NCBI GenBank assembly: GCA_003415625.1
Contig: PYIU01000005.1
Location: forward strand, 2,857,001-2,921,000
Length of the DNA stretch: 64,000 nt
Direction: 5' to 3'
From: Aquanectria penicillioides
Lineage: Eukaryota; Ascomycota; Sordariomycetes; Hypocreales; Nectriaceae
Shown: piece by piece, positions 28,842 to 44,028 of the stretch
Numbering within the stretch: the stretch's first letter is position 1
Layout of the letters: each line of letters starts with the position of its first letter
Program-made: the position numbers and the translations under genes
The notes under the pieces: generated by a model
Seen by the model: only the letters and a program-made list of their open reading frames with translations
Databases searched by the model: none
What the model was told of the DNA's origin: nothing

Positions 28842-31800
28842 TATAAGTTAATTTTATAATTTAAAATTAAATTTTATAGTTTATTTTTAGGTTTTATAGC
28901 TCTTTTCTTATTAATCACTTATAATAATAATAATTTATTTAATAAGCTATTCCTTCCCTTTATTAACTCCTTATTGCCCCTACTATAAGTTATTTTATAG
29001 CTTAAAACTAAATTATGCATTATTAACTTTATTTTAGTAATATAAATTAATAGTAGAATTATATATAAGCCTAAGCTATTTATATAGCTTAAGCAAAAGA
29101 ACTTTTTATTGCAGTTAAATATATTACTAAACTATAAATATTTTTAAATTAAATTTTAAGCTTTATTTAATAGTTTTGCTTTATATAGTGCCTTTTAATA
29201 GCAGCTAGTGCCTTGCCTTATCTATCTATTATTAGCCCTTATAAGCTAAAGTAATAGTAAGTATTAAAAGCATTTTAGTAGCTTTAGACTATACTATAAG
29301 CACTATAACTCTAATAGTAGCTATTGCTTTATATAAGTGTATTTATTTTATTGTTTTGCACTTTATTTTATTAATTTAAGTTATAAAATAGCCCTTTTAT
29401 TGCCCTTTCTATAGTATTATTTTTCTTAAATTATATTTAAGGCAATAATATTAAAAAGAAAGTAAAAGTTTAATTTAGTATTTTATTTTTATATTTTAAA
29501 CTATAAAATTAATTTTTATATTATAAAAGAAAAATAAATAATATATTGCTATTAAAATTGTATTAAATAGGTATATTATAGGCATCTTTCTATTTACTAA
29601 AGACCTTTATCTTTAATAAATAAAATAATTAAATTATTTTAAAGTTTATTTTGCTATTTTATAGCTTATTTTATTATTTTGCCTTTTAGCTAATAGCTAT
29701 TATAATAGCATTAAATTAATAAATTTTATTGTATTAATACTTTATTTTTTTGCTATTTTTATAATATTAAATATTAAAGCTATAAGCCTTTTAGTATTTC
29801 CTTAATTATATATTTTTATAAATCTTAACTTTATTATATTTAAATGCATTTTATTAAGTTTATAAATTTAAGTTATTTTTAGCTCTTAAAAAAGATTTTG
29901 CCTTATAATAGCTTTATTAAACTATTAGCTATTAATTTTATATTTTATTTATATAAAATAAAGATTATTTTTACTATTATAAATTGCTTTAGCTAATAAT
30001 TATATATATTAATATATTTAAGCTTAATTTTTAATTTCTTAAAAGGATTTTAAATAAATTTAATTATCTATTAATTATTATAAATAAGTTTTAAAATAGA
30101 ATTCTAAAGCTTAATTTTAAGTTTTATAAATAGTCTCTATTAATAGAGTCCTTTTTTTATAGCTTAAAAGAGAGCAAGCAATTTTATCTTTATAATTAAT
30201 ATTATAATTGTATTTTATTTATTTATATATTATTTAATTAATTTATTAAAAAGTTTTATTATATATATTTATAAATTTTTTTAATTTAATATATTATTAG
30301 CAAAAAATGCATTATTATATATTAAAAAGTTATTTTTACCTTTAAGCTATAAAGTAAGAAAATAAATTATATAAAAATAACTTAATACTTAATTTACTGC
30401 CTTTATATAAAGTTCCTTTAGATTTATTATAAATCTTATAAAATATAATATAGTAAATGCAATATTTAATTAAATAATAATTACTATATAAAGGATTAAG
30501 CTAATTATTTATTTATATTAATTTATTATACTTTATTTAATAATTTATTTATTTAAAAAGAGTTCTATTTTCTTTATTAAAGTTATATTTCCTTTATCTA
30601 AAGTATATAATTTATAAATCTTCTTTAAATATAAATTTTAAATTACTTAAATTAATTTTTAACTTTATTTTTAAATAATTTCTATCCTAAAGAACTATTA
30701 TAGCTTACTTTTATTAATTAATTTATATTTTAACTTTAGACTTATAATTGCTTTATCTATAATTAATTTATATCTTTTAGTATATATTATTATAATATTA
30801 TTTATATAAAAGAAAATAAAAACTTTACTTTTATTATAATAGTATAATTTATAAAGAATTAATTTAAAACTAATATTTTATAATATTATTTTAAGCTCTA
30901 TTTACTATAAAAGAGATATAATTCTTAGTCTATAAAGTGCTTTTTTAAGTAATAATATTTAGCCTTTATTTTTGCTCTCTTTATATTTTAATAAAGGTTT
31001 TATAAATATATTTATTAGTAGTTTTGCATTTATAAATGCATTTATTATATTAAATTATAGTATTTTAAGATTAAATCTTATTGCAATTATAAATAAAGTT
31101 CTAAATGATTTTTCTATTAGTATAATAGTATATATTTCTTTAGAACTTACCTTTTGCTATTAATCTTCTTAAATAATAAATCTAGCTTTATATTTCTATA
31201 AGTATTTATATTTATTAAACTTATATATATAAACCTATATATAGTTAATAAATTATAAATTATAAAATTTAATTTTACTTTTTAATATTTTAATTTAAAA
31301 CTTTATTTATTAATAACTTTTTAAGTATATTTTCTTTACTTTTAGAAATATAGCCTTAAACTTATGCCTAAAAATATTTCTATAAAAACTTAATACTTAA
31401 GGTAAGTTCTTTTAATAGAGTTTTTATTTCTTTTAAATAAAGTCTATTTTATTCTTTTATAGCTTATATTTTAGTTTATACTTTTTATATTTAATTTTAA
31501 TATATATTGCCTTAATTATAATAGTATTTTTGCATTTTTTAAATAGTATAGCTTTTATTTTTATAAAGAAGGCTTAATAGAGCTTAATCTATTTTCTTTA
31601 TAAGCTAGTATTTAATATTAAGGGTATTAGGTATTTTCCTTTTTACTTTATTGCTAAAGTTAAAAAGGTAAAAGCTAGACTTTTTAATAGAATTAAAAAG
31701 AGTTTAAACTATAGTTAAGTGTATTTTTTATCTTTAATCTATAGTTTATTTATATTCTTTTCCTTTTTAGTTTTTAAGTCTTTAATTATATTTTAAAGGC

Positions 31801-34642
31801 TTATTTTAGTAGTTTAAAGCTTATTTTATAGTTAATTAATATTATTTATTTACTTAATTTATTTAGCATTAAAAAGAGCTTTTATTTATATTTATATTTC
31901 TTTAAGGGTCTTTTTATTTATAGTTTTTTTTATTTTAGCATTACTTACTAAAAAGAGGTCTTCTTTATTAAAGATAATATCTTAAATTATATATACTTAA
32001 TTAATAATTAAATTCTAAATGCAAAAAAGGGTTTAAAAATTATATTTTATAAAATAATTTATTTAAGCCTTTAGGCTTATTTTAAATATAAATTAATTCT
32101 TCTTTAATTAAATATTTTTAATTATTGCAAATAATTTATAACTAATTGTCTTAAGGTAAGTAATTTATAGCTTATAATCCTTATTTAAGCTTTAAATTAA
32201 TAAAAAGAAGCTCTTATATAATGTTTTCTACTTAAGTCCTTATTTTAAAGTTTAGTTTAATAGATATATTACTATTCTTATTATCTTTAGCTATAATCTA
32301 GCTAATAGACTACTTTTAATTGTAAGAACTTTTATTTTCTTTTTTACTATTCTTTTAAAATATTTTTTTAATCTATTTTATTGCTATATTTAAAGGGCAC
32401 TTTCTTTTACTACTATTTCTTTTTAATCTAGCTATATATAGACTAAATTGCTCTTTTAAAGCTTATTATCTATTTCTATTACTTAAAGTTTAATTCTATA
32501 TTTTATTTTTAATATTTAAATAAAGTTTTATAGCATTAATAATAATTATTTTTCTCTTTAATTTTTAAAGTAATAGTCCTAATATATTTTTAATATATAG
32601 TCTATTATAATAATGCATAAAAAAAGGTTTATTATACTAAATTAAAAATTATAAAAGTCTAAAGAAACTTACTCTTTAGAAATTAAGCTTTATATTTATA
32701 GTTTATAGTACTTTTAGCATTTTATTTTACTTAATCTATAAGCATTATATTTAACTATTATTAGGCCTTTAATCTTTATATTAATAGTATAGTTAATTAA
32801 ATATTTTAATACTTTAGGTTTTAAATAACTTAATTAATAGTACTATTTTATAGCTTTTACTTATTATAAATATTTTAATATCTATAAATTATAATAAGGT
32901 TTATTTATTATAAATAAGCTTTATTTTTAAGTAATAGGCTTATAATCTAAAATATATTAATTATAGGTAATTTTCAATTTATATATAGCTTGCCTACTTT
33001 TATATCTTAAAATATTATCTCTATTTTTTAATTCTATTAATAACTATATTAATAAAATCTTTTTAATATAATTAAATTTATTTTAATTTATAGGCAATAA
33101 GCAATATACCTTAAAATAAGGAAATAAGCTTTACTTTATAGGTTTTAAACTTTAATTTCTATATTTTTATATCTTAAGATTAAAAGGTTCTTTAATTTAA
33201 TAAAGATAACTTTATTAAATAAAGTTAGTTTAAGATTCTTAAATTTCTTTTTATTATTAAAAATATATAGTATTGTCCTTAAGTTAAGTATAATTAAGAT
33301 TTATAATAGATATTTACTATATAAAATAAGGAAAATAGCTATAGAATTTAAGATTAAAATTTATAATATTAATTATTAATTTAAATCCTTAATTAATTAT
33401 ATAGTTTACTTTTTAAGCTTTTTATATAGTTTTTAAACTTTAATTTAATCTTTTAATTATATTTTCTATCTTTTATTTATTTACTTTTGCCTTTTTATTT
33501 ACTTAAGTATATTTTTAGGGAATGCAATCTAGCACTTTTAGGTATTAGCATTAAAGTATAATTTTCTATATAAAATATAGTAATTATTTTCTTTTAAAGT
33601 TTATTTTTATTTTTTTAACTTAAGTTATTTAAATTATAAGCTCTTTAAATAAAAATGTTTTTTAAAAGGTAGGTTTAAGCCTTAAAATATAAGTCTAAAG
33701 TTCCCCTTTTATATTAAAGCTTTATATTGCTTTTCTTTAGTCTTTTTTTTTTTCTTAATTTTATATTTAAAACTTAAAGTAAAAGCAATTAATATATAAA
33801 TGCTTTTTTTAATAGCATTTTTATATTATGCTTTAGTAATTTAAAAGAATATTTAAAAGTAACTTTTAAAGTATTATTTTAAGTCTATAAACTATACATT
33901 TAAGTATAAGGCTTTAGTAATATTCCTTATAGTTATAATCTTTATAGACTATTTTTAATTAATAATTTAATTTTATTAAATAATTTTAAGGTTTAAAGTC
34001 TATTTTAGTACTTTAAAATAGCATTTTTAAGCTTATTTTCCTTTTAATGCATTATTAATTCTATATATAGCTTTAAGGTTATAATAGAATTTTATAATAT
34101 TATTATTATTATCCCCTTTATTTATTATAGATAAATATATTTAAATATAATAAAGGCTTATTTTCTTTATTATTTAATTAAAGATATTATAGATTCTATT
34201 TACTTTAATTTTATATTTTTTTTAATTATAGTAAAATATTATAAGCTTGCATTTTAGCAGTTTTTAGTCTTTAGAAAGTAGCTTTATTATTATAATTGCC
34301 CTTTATATTAATTAAATAAACTTTAATTTTAAGCTTTTAGCCTTAGCTTTCTTTTTTATAAAGTATTTTATAGCAATTAGCATTATAGGCTTAAAAATTT
34401 AAATAATCTTAAATTAAAAAGAGTCCTTAAGGATTTTAAGCTTTTTAATTTATTTTATAATAATTTTTACTTTATAGCTTTATTTAAAGGTTTTTTAATT
34501 ATTTAAGTTATTAAAGATATAGGTCTTAAAGGTTATTTTATATATTTAATTTAGAATTAAAATATAAGGTTTATTTCTTACTTTTAGAGCTTAATTAAAT
34601 AGTTATAGCTGTATTAATAAATATAGCTTTAAGACTTTTAAT

Positions 34643-34863
34643 TATTAAATTGAATTAGTTGTATAATTGTATATATTTTTATTTTCTTATCCCTTTTAGC
34701 CTTACTTTATTGCTTAGGCTTTAAAAGAGAAGTTAGATTGCATTAAACCTAATAGAGCTATATTGTATTTATATAACCTTTATTCAATTATTTTAAGCTT
34801 TATTTCTATAATCTAAAGTGCGTTTTAGTGTTTCCCTATATATAGAATACCTTAAGTTTAATA
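34643..34863 (-). repeat. LTR (5' LTR in sense orientation)
   Basis: 221 bp, partner of 28143-28363; followed directly by the target duplication ATAGC. Confidence 0.85.
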
Positions 34864-34977
34864 ATAGCTACTTTAGCTAATTTAAGCTTTTTTTTTTAGC
34901 TAATATAATAGTTTTATATATTAATTCTTTTATATAGCTTTATATTTATAAATACTAAAATTAATAAATATATAATA

Positions 34978-35810
34978 AGAATTAATATTGGCCATAATAG
35001 CTATTAATATTTACCGCAATAGCCCCACTTTTTATTACATATAAGATAGAATATTATTATCCCGGGCCAAACCCCACCTAAAATTACAACTCTATAACTT
35101 AACTTCCCCTTTTTATCTATATATACCGCCTATATTTACAGCCAGCCGCAAAAGGCTATAAACAGCAAGCTTAAGGTCCCTAACCAACTTAAGGCCGCTA
35201 GCTAAGGGCAATAAGACCTTATATTAACCTTAACCCCAACCTTAAGCCTAGCTTTAACTATAAGCCTTATAGCAACCTTAACCCTAACCCTAACCCCTCT
35301 AGTAAAGCTAAGTCCCTACTACACACAACCGGCTATAAGGGCAAACGCCTAATAAATACTCTTACAATTAAAGGTTAAGGCTTAAGCTAGGCTAAGGGTC
35401 TTATCTTGCATTTAAGCGGCATCTGCAAAAGGATTAAATCTACCTATAAATATAATATAAATTATAATAAGGGCCCAATAGGCTTAAGGAAGCAAGGCAG
35501 TAGGCACTCTATTAAGGAATAGTATATTAGCAACATTAGGTAAAGAGAAGTGCATTATGGCTAGATTAATATAAACTGCCTAAAATTGGCTCTATATATA
35601 GCTATTTATAGTATTAAATTGTAATAAAATAGACTTTTGGAGTAAATTAGGGTGCGATTTAAGGGTATTTAATGTATACTATAACCTATTAGTAAATTGG
35701 GTATAAAGAAAGGAATAAGGGGAAAGAAAATTAAATCTAAAAGAAATTTTAGGTATTATATAATGCTATTGCAGTAAATATTAATAGCTATTGCAGCTAA
35801 TATTAATTCT
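34978..35810. mobile_element. 833-bp non-autonomous DNA transposon with 46-bp inverted ends, inserted in a LINE
   Basis: 34978-35023 and the reverse complement of 35765-35810 agree at 41 of 46 positions; all five differences are transitions. Both begin AGAATTAATATT and share AATAGCTATTAATATTTA. The flanks TATATAATA/TTATATAATA, compared with the uninterrupted LINE at about 5765, indicate a 9-10 bp target duplication, the size seen with Mutator-like elements, although AT-richness leaves the exact length open. The interior is much less AT-rich than its surroundings and retains CpG and CpA, so it probably arrived after most RIP of the LINE. No long reading frame is present. A telomere-like CCCTAA run lies at 35278-35297. 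Confidence 0.8.
35278..35297. repeat. Telomere-like CCCTAA repeats inside the 833-bp element
   Basis: TTAACCCTAACCCTAACCCC, about three units of the fungal telomere motif (TTAGGG on the other strand), preceded by degenerate CCTTAACCCCAACC-like units from about 35228. Confidence 0.85.
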
Positions 35811-38800
35811 TTATATAATATATAGCTATATTAAGTATAAAGTTATTATTTATATTAAAAATGCCTTTAAAAATATTAAAAACTATATTTTAATAGAAAC
35901 TATATAAATAGTAAATTAAGCTTATAGTAATTTCTATATAATTATAATATATTGCCTTTTTAATAGAAATATAATTTTTATTTTTTTTACTTTAAAATAA
36001 ATTAAAGCCTTTTATAAAAAAGAATAAATAGCTATTATATTTAGAAATAATGCTTTTTTAGCTCTTTTAATCTTTATTATTTTAATAAAAGAAATTTAAA
36101 TTAAATTTATTTTTAATAATATAAATAAATTTATTAAAACTATTAATAATATTAATACTTTAAGAATTAATAAAATAAAGCTTATTTAAGCTTAAAATAG
36201 CATTATAATAAAAATAATTAATTAAAAAAGCTAATAGTTTATATAATAATAAGCTACTTTTTAATATTAAACTTTATAATTATAAACCTTTTAATAAAGA
36301 ATTAAAATTTATTTAATGCTTTTAATATTATAAATATAGCTATATTATAAAAAACTATTAATTTATTTTAATCTATAGCTAATATAATAGCTTAATATAT
36401 AATAATTACTTTATTAAAAAGGGAGAAATCCTTTATTATTATATTTTATACTATAAAGACTATTTAGCTTAAAGCTATATTTATTTTATAGTAAAAAAGT
36501 ATTAAACCTATATAAAAGAAAGATACTATAAATAATAAATAAAATATAAAAAATATACCTTAATATAGTAAAATATTCTTTATATATAATAAAATAGCTT
36601 CTTTAAAAACCCTTTTTTTATAGCTTCTCTTTTTATTAAAAAAGTTAATTAATCTTTAAGCTTTATAAATAAATAATATTATACTTTATTTAATACTTTC
36701 CTTTTTTTTAGTGCCTATACCCTATTGCTACTATTTATTAAATTAACCCTTTTATATATATTTAATTAATATAAATTCTATTTTAAAATATATACTACTG
36801 CCTTAAATTAATCTATTAAGCGCTATATATCTATAATAAATATAATATAATTGCACTTTTAAAACTAGCTAAAAACTAAAGAATTAATGCCTTAATAAAC
36901 CCTAAAAGATTAAACTATACTATAATCTATTACTTAAGCTATATAGCTCTTTATATATATAAATAATATAAATTAAAGACCTAAATCTATTAAATAAAGA
37001 AAGACTAAATTAAAGTTAATTTTAAATACTATTATATAAAAATAATTATAGTATATAACCCTTTAGAAAGCAAAAGAGACTTAAAGGCAATATATACCTT
37101 AATTAACTTTATTTTAGTCTTTAAAATAATTATAATTAAAGACTTTAATTTATACTACTTAATATAAAACTGCTATAGTAAAACCACTTTATATAGCTTA
37201 ATCTTTTTAATAGAAATATAATAATTAAATATAGCCTTAATAACCCTTTATAAAACTATAACTTAAAAAATAAATAATACTAAAAATAGCACTTTTAATT
37301 TAGCTTAAGCCTTAAAGGATAGCTATACTATTTATTTAAGCCTTAATTATAACTTAAATAGCTTTAATTATATTTTATAGTAAATATATATTAAGTCCTT
37401 TATAAATATATTGCCCTTCTTTTTACTAAACCTTTAGCTTATAGTATTTAATTAATATATAATAAACTTTAAGAAAGCTAAACTTAAAGTATAAATTACC
37501 CTTTATTAAACTTTAGGTAAAATAACCTTTATATAATAGCTAAAAGAGGCAATTAAATAGCTAACCTAAAGACTGCATAAAATTGCTTAATATATTACTT
37601 TAATATAAAGGCAATTTAAGCTTAATTATAATAATTAATAAAACTAGCCTATTATAAAGGCTATTTATTAACTTAAATAAATATAAAAATATATATAATA
37701 TAATAGTATAGTAGCTAATTAATTAAAACTATAAAAGGCAGGCAATAAGTAAAAGGCTTATATAATTAAAACTAAATATATAGCTTAATGCAATACTTTA
37801 TTTAAAGCTAAAATAAAAAAAGGCATTAATAGCTAAAAGAAACTTTAGAACTTAAAGAAATAGATATAACTTTAAAGCAATATTGCTTTAGCCTTTTTAT
37901 AGCTCCTTTTCTTTAATTGCCTTAAGTAAGATTCTTTAACTATAAGCTATACTAAAAAGGCAATTATATTAATAAAATATTTCTTTTTTAAGCTTTAAGT
38001 AAATAATTAAAATATTAAATCTATTATAATAAACTTTATAATATAACTATTAAATATAAACTAAATACTATAAAATGCTAAAAACTTAATATAAAACTAT
38101 ATTAAACTTTATAAATTAGTTTATTTACTCTTTAAAATTTAATTATAAAAAGCTTTTAATAATAATAGATTCTTTATTAGCTTCCTTAAAGTATATAATA
38201 AGCCCTTTTTAAAAGCTTTTATTATTATTATTAATATAAGTATTATATTTAGGCATTTTTTATATTACTTTTACTATATAATTGCTATAATTATTTTTAA
38301 ATTTAATAAAATAATAGCTTAAAAATATATAGTATTTAAATAAAGATTTATCTTTCTTTTTAATATTATTAATAAAGTAATAAAGTTAATAATAGCTTAA
38401 TAAATAGTAATAATAGCTAAAAATCTAAATATACTTTTTAATAGTTAAATAGAAAATAAACCCTAAAGGTCTATTAAGCTAGCCCTTATAGTTATAATAA
38501 AAGCAATATATATAGTATAGGCCTATAGTAAAATAGCATTATTTTTTTAATTAAACTTTACTATAGCCTTTAATTTAATTAACTATAAAAGGCTTATTGC
38601 TACCCTTTATAATTAAGGCTATTTATAATAGTTATTAATTTAGCTTTTTAACTATTTATTTAAGCATTTAATATACTTTTAATTTAATAATAAGTCCTTT
38701 AAACCCTATAGCATTAAAGTAAAAGTTCTATAGAGATTATTACTTTTTTTTATTCTTTTTATTTTATTTATATTAAGGCTTTATATAGTACTTTAAGAAA

Positions 38801-40202
38801 TCTTTAAAATTATAGTAATTAAATTTATTAATAATATAAATATATTTATATTTAAAAAAGATATAATAAAGACTTAAGCCTAACTTAAAGCTATATAAAT
38901 AGTATATATATTTTAGGCCTTTATTAATAATATAACCTTTAAATCTATTAAAGTTTAGCTCTTTTATTTCTTTTATTAATACTAAAAGCATTAAGTTTAA
39001 TTAACCCTTATTTATAATATAATTTAGCTATAAGAATTATACTATTTCCTTAAGTTATAGCTATATAAAAAGCTACTTTAAGGCCTATATATCTTTAAGC
39101 TTAAAGAAAAACTTAAGTGCTAAAGGTAGGCCCTTACTGCCCTTATAATAAATATATAAAAAGTAAACCTTAAGGCTGCCTATATAATATATATATATAT
39201 AATTAAGTCTATAATTGCTTATAGCGCTAATATATACTATTTTTTAATAAAAAGGAATAAAAACTTAAAAGGGATTGCTAAAGCCTTATTTATTAAATAA
39301 ATTTAAGCCCTTTGCATTATAAAGAAAAGCTATAAGGCTATTTTAATTAAATTGCTAAAAAGTAAGCTTAAAATCCCTTTATTTAATATATACCTTAATA
39401 AATAATTTATTTAATTTTAAGGCTAGCTTTAAGCCTAAAATATTAAAAAACTTATTCTTTTTATAGCTATATTAATAATATAATAGATTTATTACTATTA
39501 TTATAATAGCCTTTAGTATAAATTAATATAAAAATATAAAAAGTAATTAATTAATTAGCTTTTTAATAGAAAATATAAAAAGAACTAAAAGTTAATTAAA
39601 AATTAAATATTAATTAACTAAAGGCATTAATAAAAATAAATTAAATATAAATTTTATAAATACTATATAAATAATAAAATAAAAGCAATTAAAGTCTTTT
39701 TATTTTATATAAAAAAAAACTATTTATCTTTATAAAGAACTTAAAAAGTATAAAAGCTCTTTATTTATTTAAATATAAATAAAATGCATTAAGCTTTAAG
39801 GATTTCTTTTTTAAAAAAAAGTCCTTAAAATAAATATATTTTAATGCTAATATAAAAATACTATTAAAATAATTAGCTATATTATATTATACTGCTTGCT
39901 TTATTTAAGCTAAAAGAAATCTTTATTTAATTTACCCTATAATCTCTTTAAGCTTAAGCAATATCTATTTAAAGCCTAAACTATATATTGCCTTATTAAA
40001 TAGCTAGCCTATTTATATATTATATTATACTATAAACTAGCTATTAAGCTATATTTAATTTAAAATATATTTATTTATATATTGCCTTTACCTTTTAGTA
40101 ACTTTTTTACTTAAATGCTTTAACCCCTTTATTAAAAGGGAAGTTAATATACCTAAAAAAACCCCTTTTAAAAGAGGGAAAAAACCGGCCTATTATATAA
40201 AT

Positions 40203-40615
40203 AATACACTAAAGCCTGCCCCCTTTAATGGCTAGGTCTCCACCTTGCCCCTATCCTAAACCCAACCCTTATCCACTACCGCGCCTGACCTATACCTGCC
40301 TACCCTAGCGACACTACCTACTCCAAGTCTATATCCTTTCTAGGAGATATAAGACCTATTTTGTCCTCCTTGCCATCCTCCCCGCTGTCCTCCTCCTTAT
40401 CTATCCTGCGCGAACGATGCATTAGCAAAGCGCACACTTAAAGGCAATAGGAAGCTCTTATAAAGGCGTATAAGGAAGGAAGAAAGGAAAAGGAATTGGG
40501 CGTGCCCGTAAAGATTGAGAAATAACAATAATAGCACTTAAACAGCTGGCAGCCGGCTGGCCGCCAGCCGGCACTAGATTGGCGCCCCACTCCCTGCAAT
40601 AAGCCTATAGCATAG
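40203..40615 (+). repeat. Low-mutation patch within a RIP-degenerated LINE
   Basis: Abrupt change from RIP-type sequence to GC-rich sequence retaining CpG and CpA (for example CCACTACCGCGCCTGACC), and back again by about 40620. It corresponds to the 3' untranslated portion of the LINE around the GCCGGC-type palindrome. The homologous segment at 48205-48900 is similarly preserved. Confidence 0.75.
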
Positions 40616-40862
40616 ATAATCTAGGCCTATTATAGGCCTTACTTTTACTTTATTTACTAACCCTATAATTAGGTAAATAGAATATTTTAGTAATAGTATT
40701 AAATTAACTTTTAATTTAATGCCTTTCTATAGAGAACCTATAATAGGCCTAATATTATATTAAATAAAGGTTTTTACTCTATTAATATAGTTTTTTCCTT
40801 TATTTATATAGTATAGAAGTACTATTTACTTAATAGATTTATAGAGTATTAATAAATAAATA

Positions 40863-43176
<2,314 letters not shown>

Positions 43177-43558
43177 TTTTTTTTTATAATTATAACTTAA
43201 AATATTTTTTTTTATTAATATTATAAAAAAAGCTATTTTTTTACTTTTAATAATAATATATATTTTTAATAAAAGACTTTTTAATATAATATAAATAAGC
43301 TAATTTATTTATAATTAATATATAAAGCAATAAAAGATTTACTTAAATTATTTATATAATATTTTAATTTAATAAATATATATAAATAATATTTACTATA
43401 ATAATATAGAATTTATAAGAAATTTAAGCTATATTAAAATTAAAAGTAAAAATGCAAGAATAATAAATTTAATTGATTTTAGGCTTTAAATAAAGAAGTT
43501 GTTAATAAATTACATTAGAAAAGTTAGTTATGCTAGTGATGCAGTTATAGGTTTTATT
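43177..43558. other. AT-rich border of gene island 2
   Basis: Degenerate AT-rich DNA not matched to the families in this window; composition becomes normal near 43500-43540. No gene seen. Confidence 0.6.
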
Positions 43559-43559
43559 A

Positions 43560-43583
43560 CCACCTCTCCAGCAGGAGAGGTGG
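43560..43583. repeat. Perfect GC-rich hairpin at the island border
   Basis: CCACCTCTCC and its reverse complement GGAGAGGTGG separated by AGCA: 10-bp arms, 4-base loop. It lies at the transition from AT-rich repeat to normal DNA. Function unknown. Confidence 0.9.
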
Positions 43584-44028
43584 GGTTGAAAGCTAGCTTA
43601 CATAACCCAGCGGGTATATGCTTAACCCACCCCCGCCCAGGTAGGTAGGTACCTATGTAGCCGCGGCGTAGCCTTCTAATGATAGAAGAGTATTGTCTTA
43701 CCTCATCATCTGCAGCCTGGGCACATAGACTCGCATTTCAGAGGGAGGTATCTACGAAGAGCACTAAGCAAAACGAAACCTGTCATCGCCTACCAAGGTG
43801 GTGCCTAAAGGTAGTGCGCCGATCAACTCAATCGTCCATTTGCGTGCTATCACCAATCCCAGCAAAGAGCCGCCTCTTGTCACATCCATGCCGCAAGAAC
43901 AGCTGAAGCTCCTTTACTTGGGCTGATGCAGCTATCAAGCCCATGCTCAACAAACTGCTCTCTACAGCCGCAAATTTTGACAATTGACGCCATTCTGAGG
44001 CTTTCCTACTCTTGTTTCGGTATCCAAA
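43584..44028. other. Upstream region of the membrane-protein gene
   Basis: 445 bp of normal-composition DNA between the island border and the ATG at 44029, presumably promoter and 5' UTR. The overlapping short open frames are not supported as genes. Confidence 0.6.

Larger units (their letters stand above)
28143..34863 (-). mobile_element. Complete RIP-degenerated LTR retrotransposon, 6.7 kb
   Basis: Direct repeats of 221 bp at 28143-28363 and 34643-34863 bound a 6.3-kb internal region. The ends TATTAA..AATA are the RIP form of TGTTGA..ACA, and the element is flanked by a 5-bp duplication ATAGC (28138-28142 and 34864-34868). On the minus strand a purine tract AAAGGGG (28366-28372) immediately precedes the LTR 28143-28363, making that the 3' LTR and the minus strand the sense strand. 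The homologous plus-strand copy (49113-54846) shows long frames interrupted almost only by TAA (former Gln codons) on the corresponding strand, which agrees. Pol motifs are too damaged for me to decide between Copia and Gypsy. Two chance open frames (28526-28729, 30972-31163) are not genes. Confidence 0.8.
34864..40862 (+). mobile_element. LINE, continuation after the LTR element, carrying a nested 833-bp insertion
   Basis: Collinear with about 5665-11790 of the full-length LINE, including the zinc-knuckle region (about 36315), the endonuclease block (about 37139) and the AATA tail (about 40847-40862). It is interrupted by the inverted-repeat element at 34978-35810. It lacks the TTA microsatellite portion (deletion between about 40440 and the equivalent of 11340). 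One internal segment, 40203-40615, is far less mutated than the rest. Confidence 0.8.

Noticed and set aside
28526..31163. Two short open frames (28526-28729 and 30972-31163)
   Set aside because: Inside the RIP-degenerated LTR retrotransposon and on its antisense strand; AT-rich chance frames.
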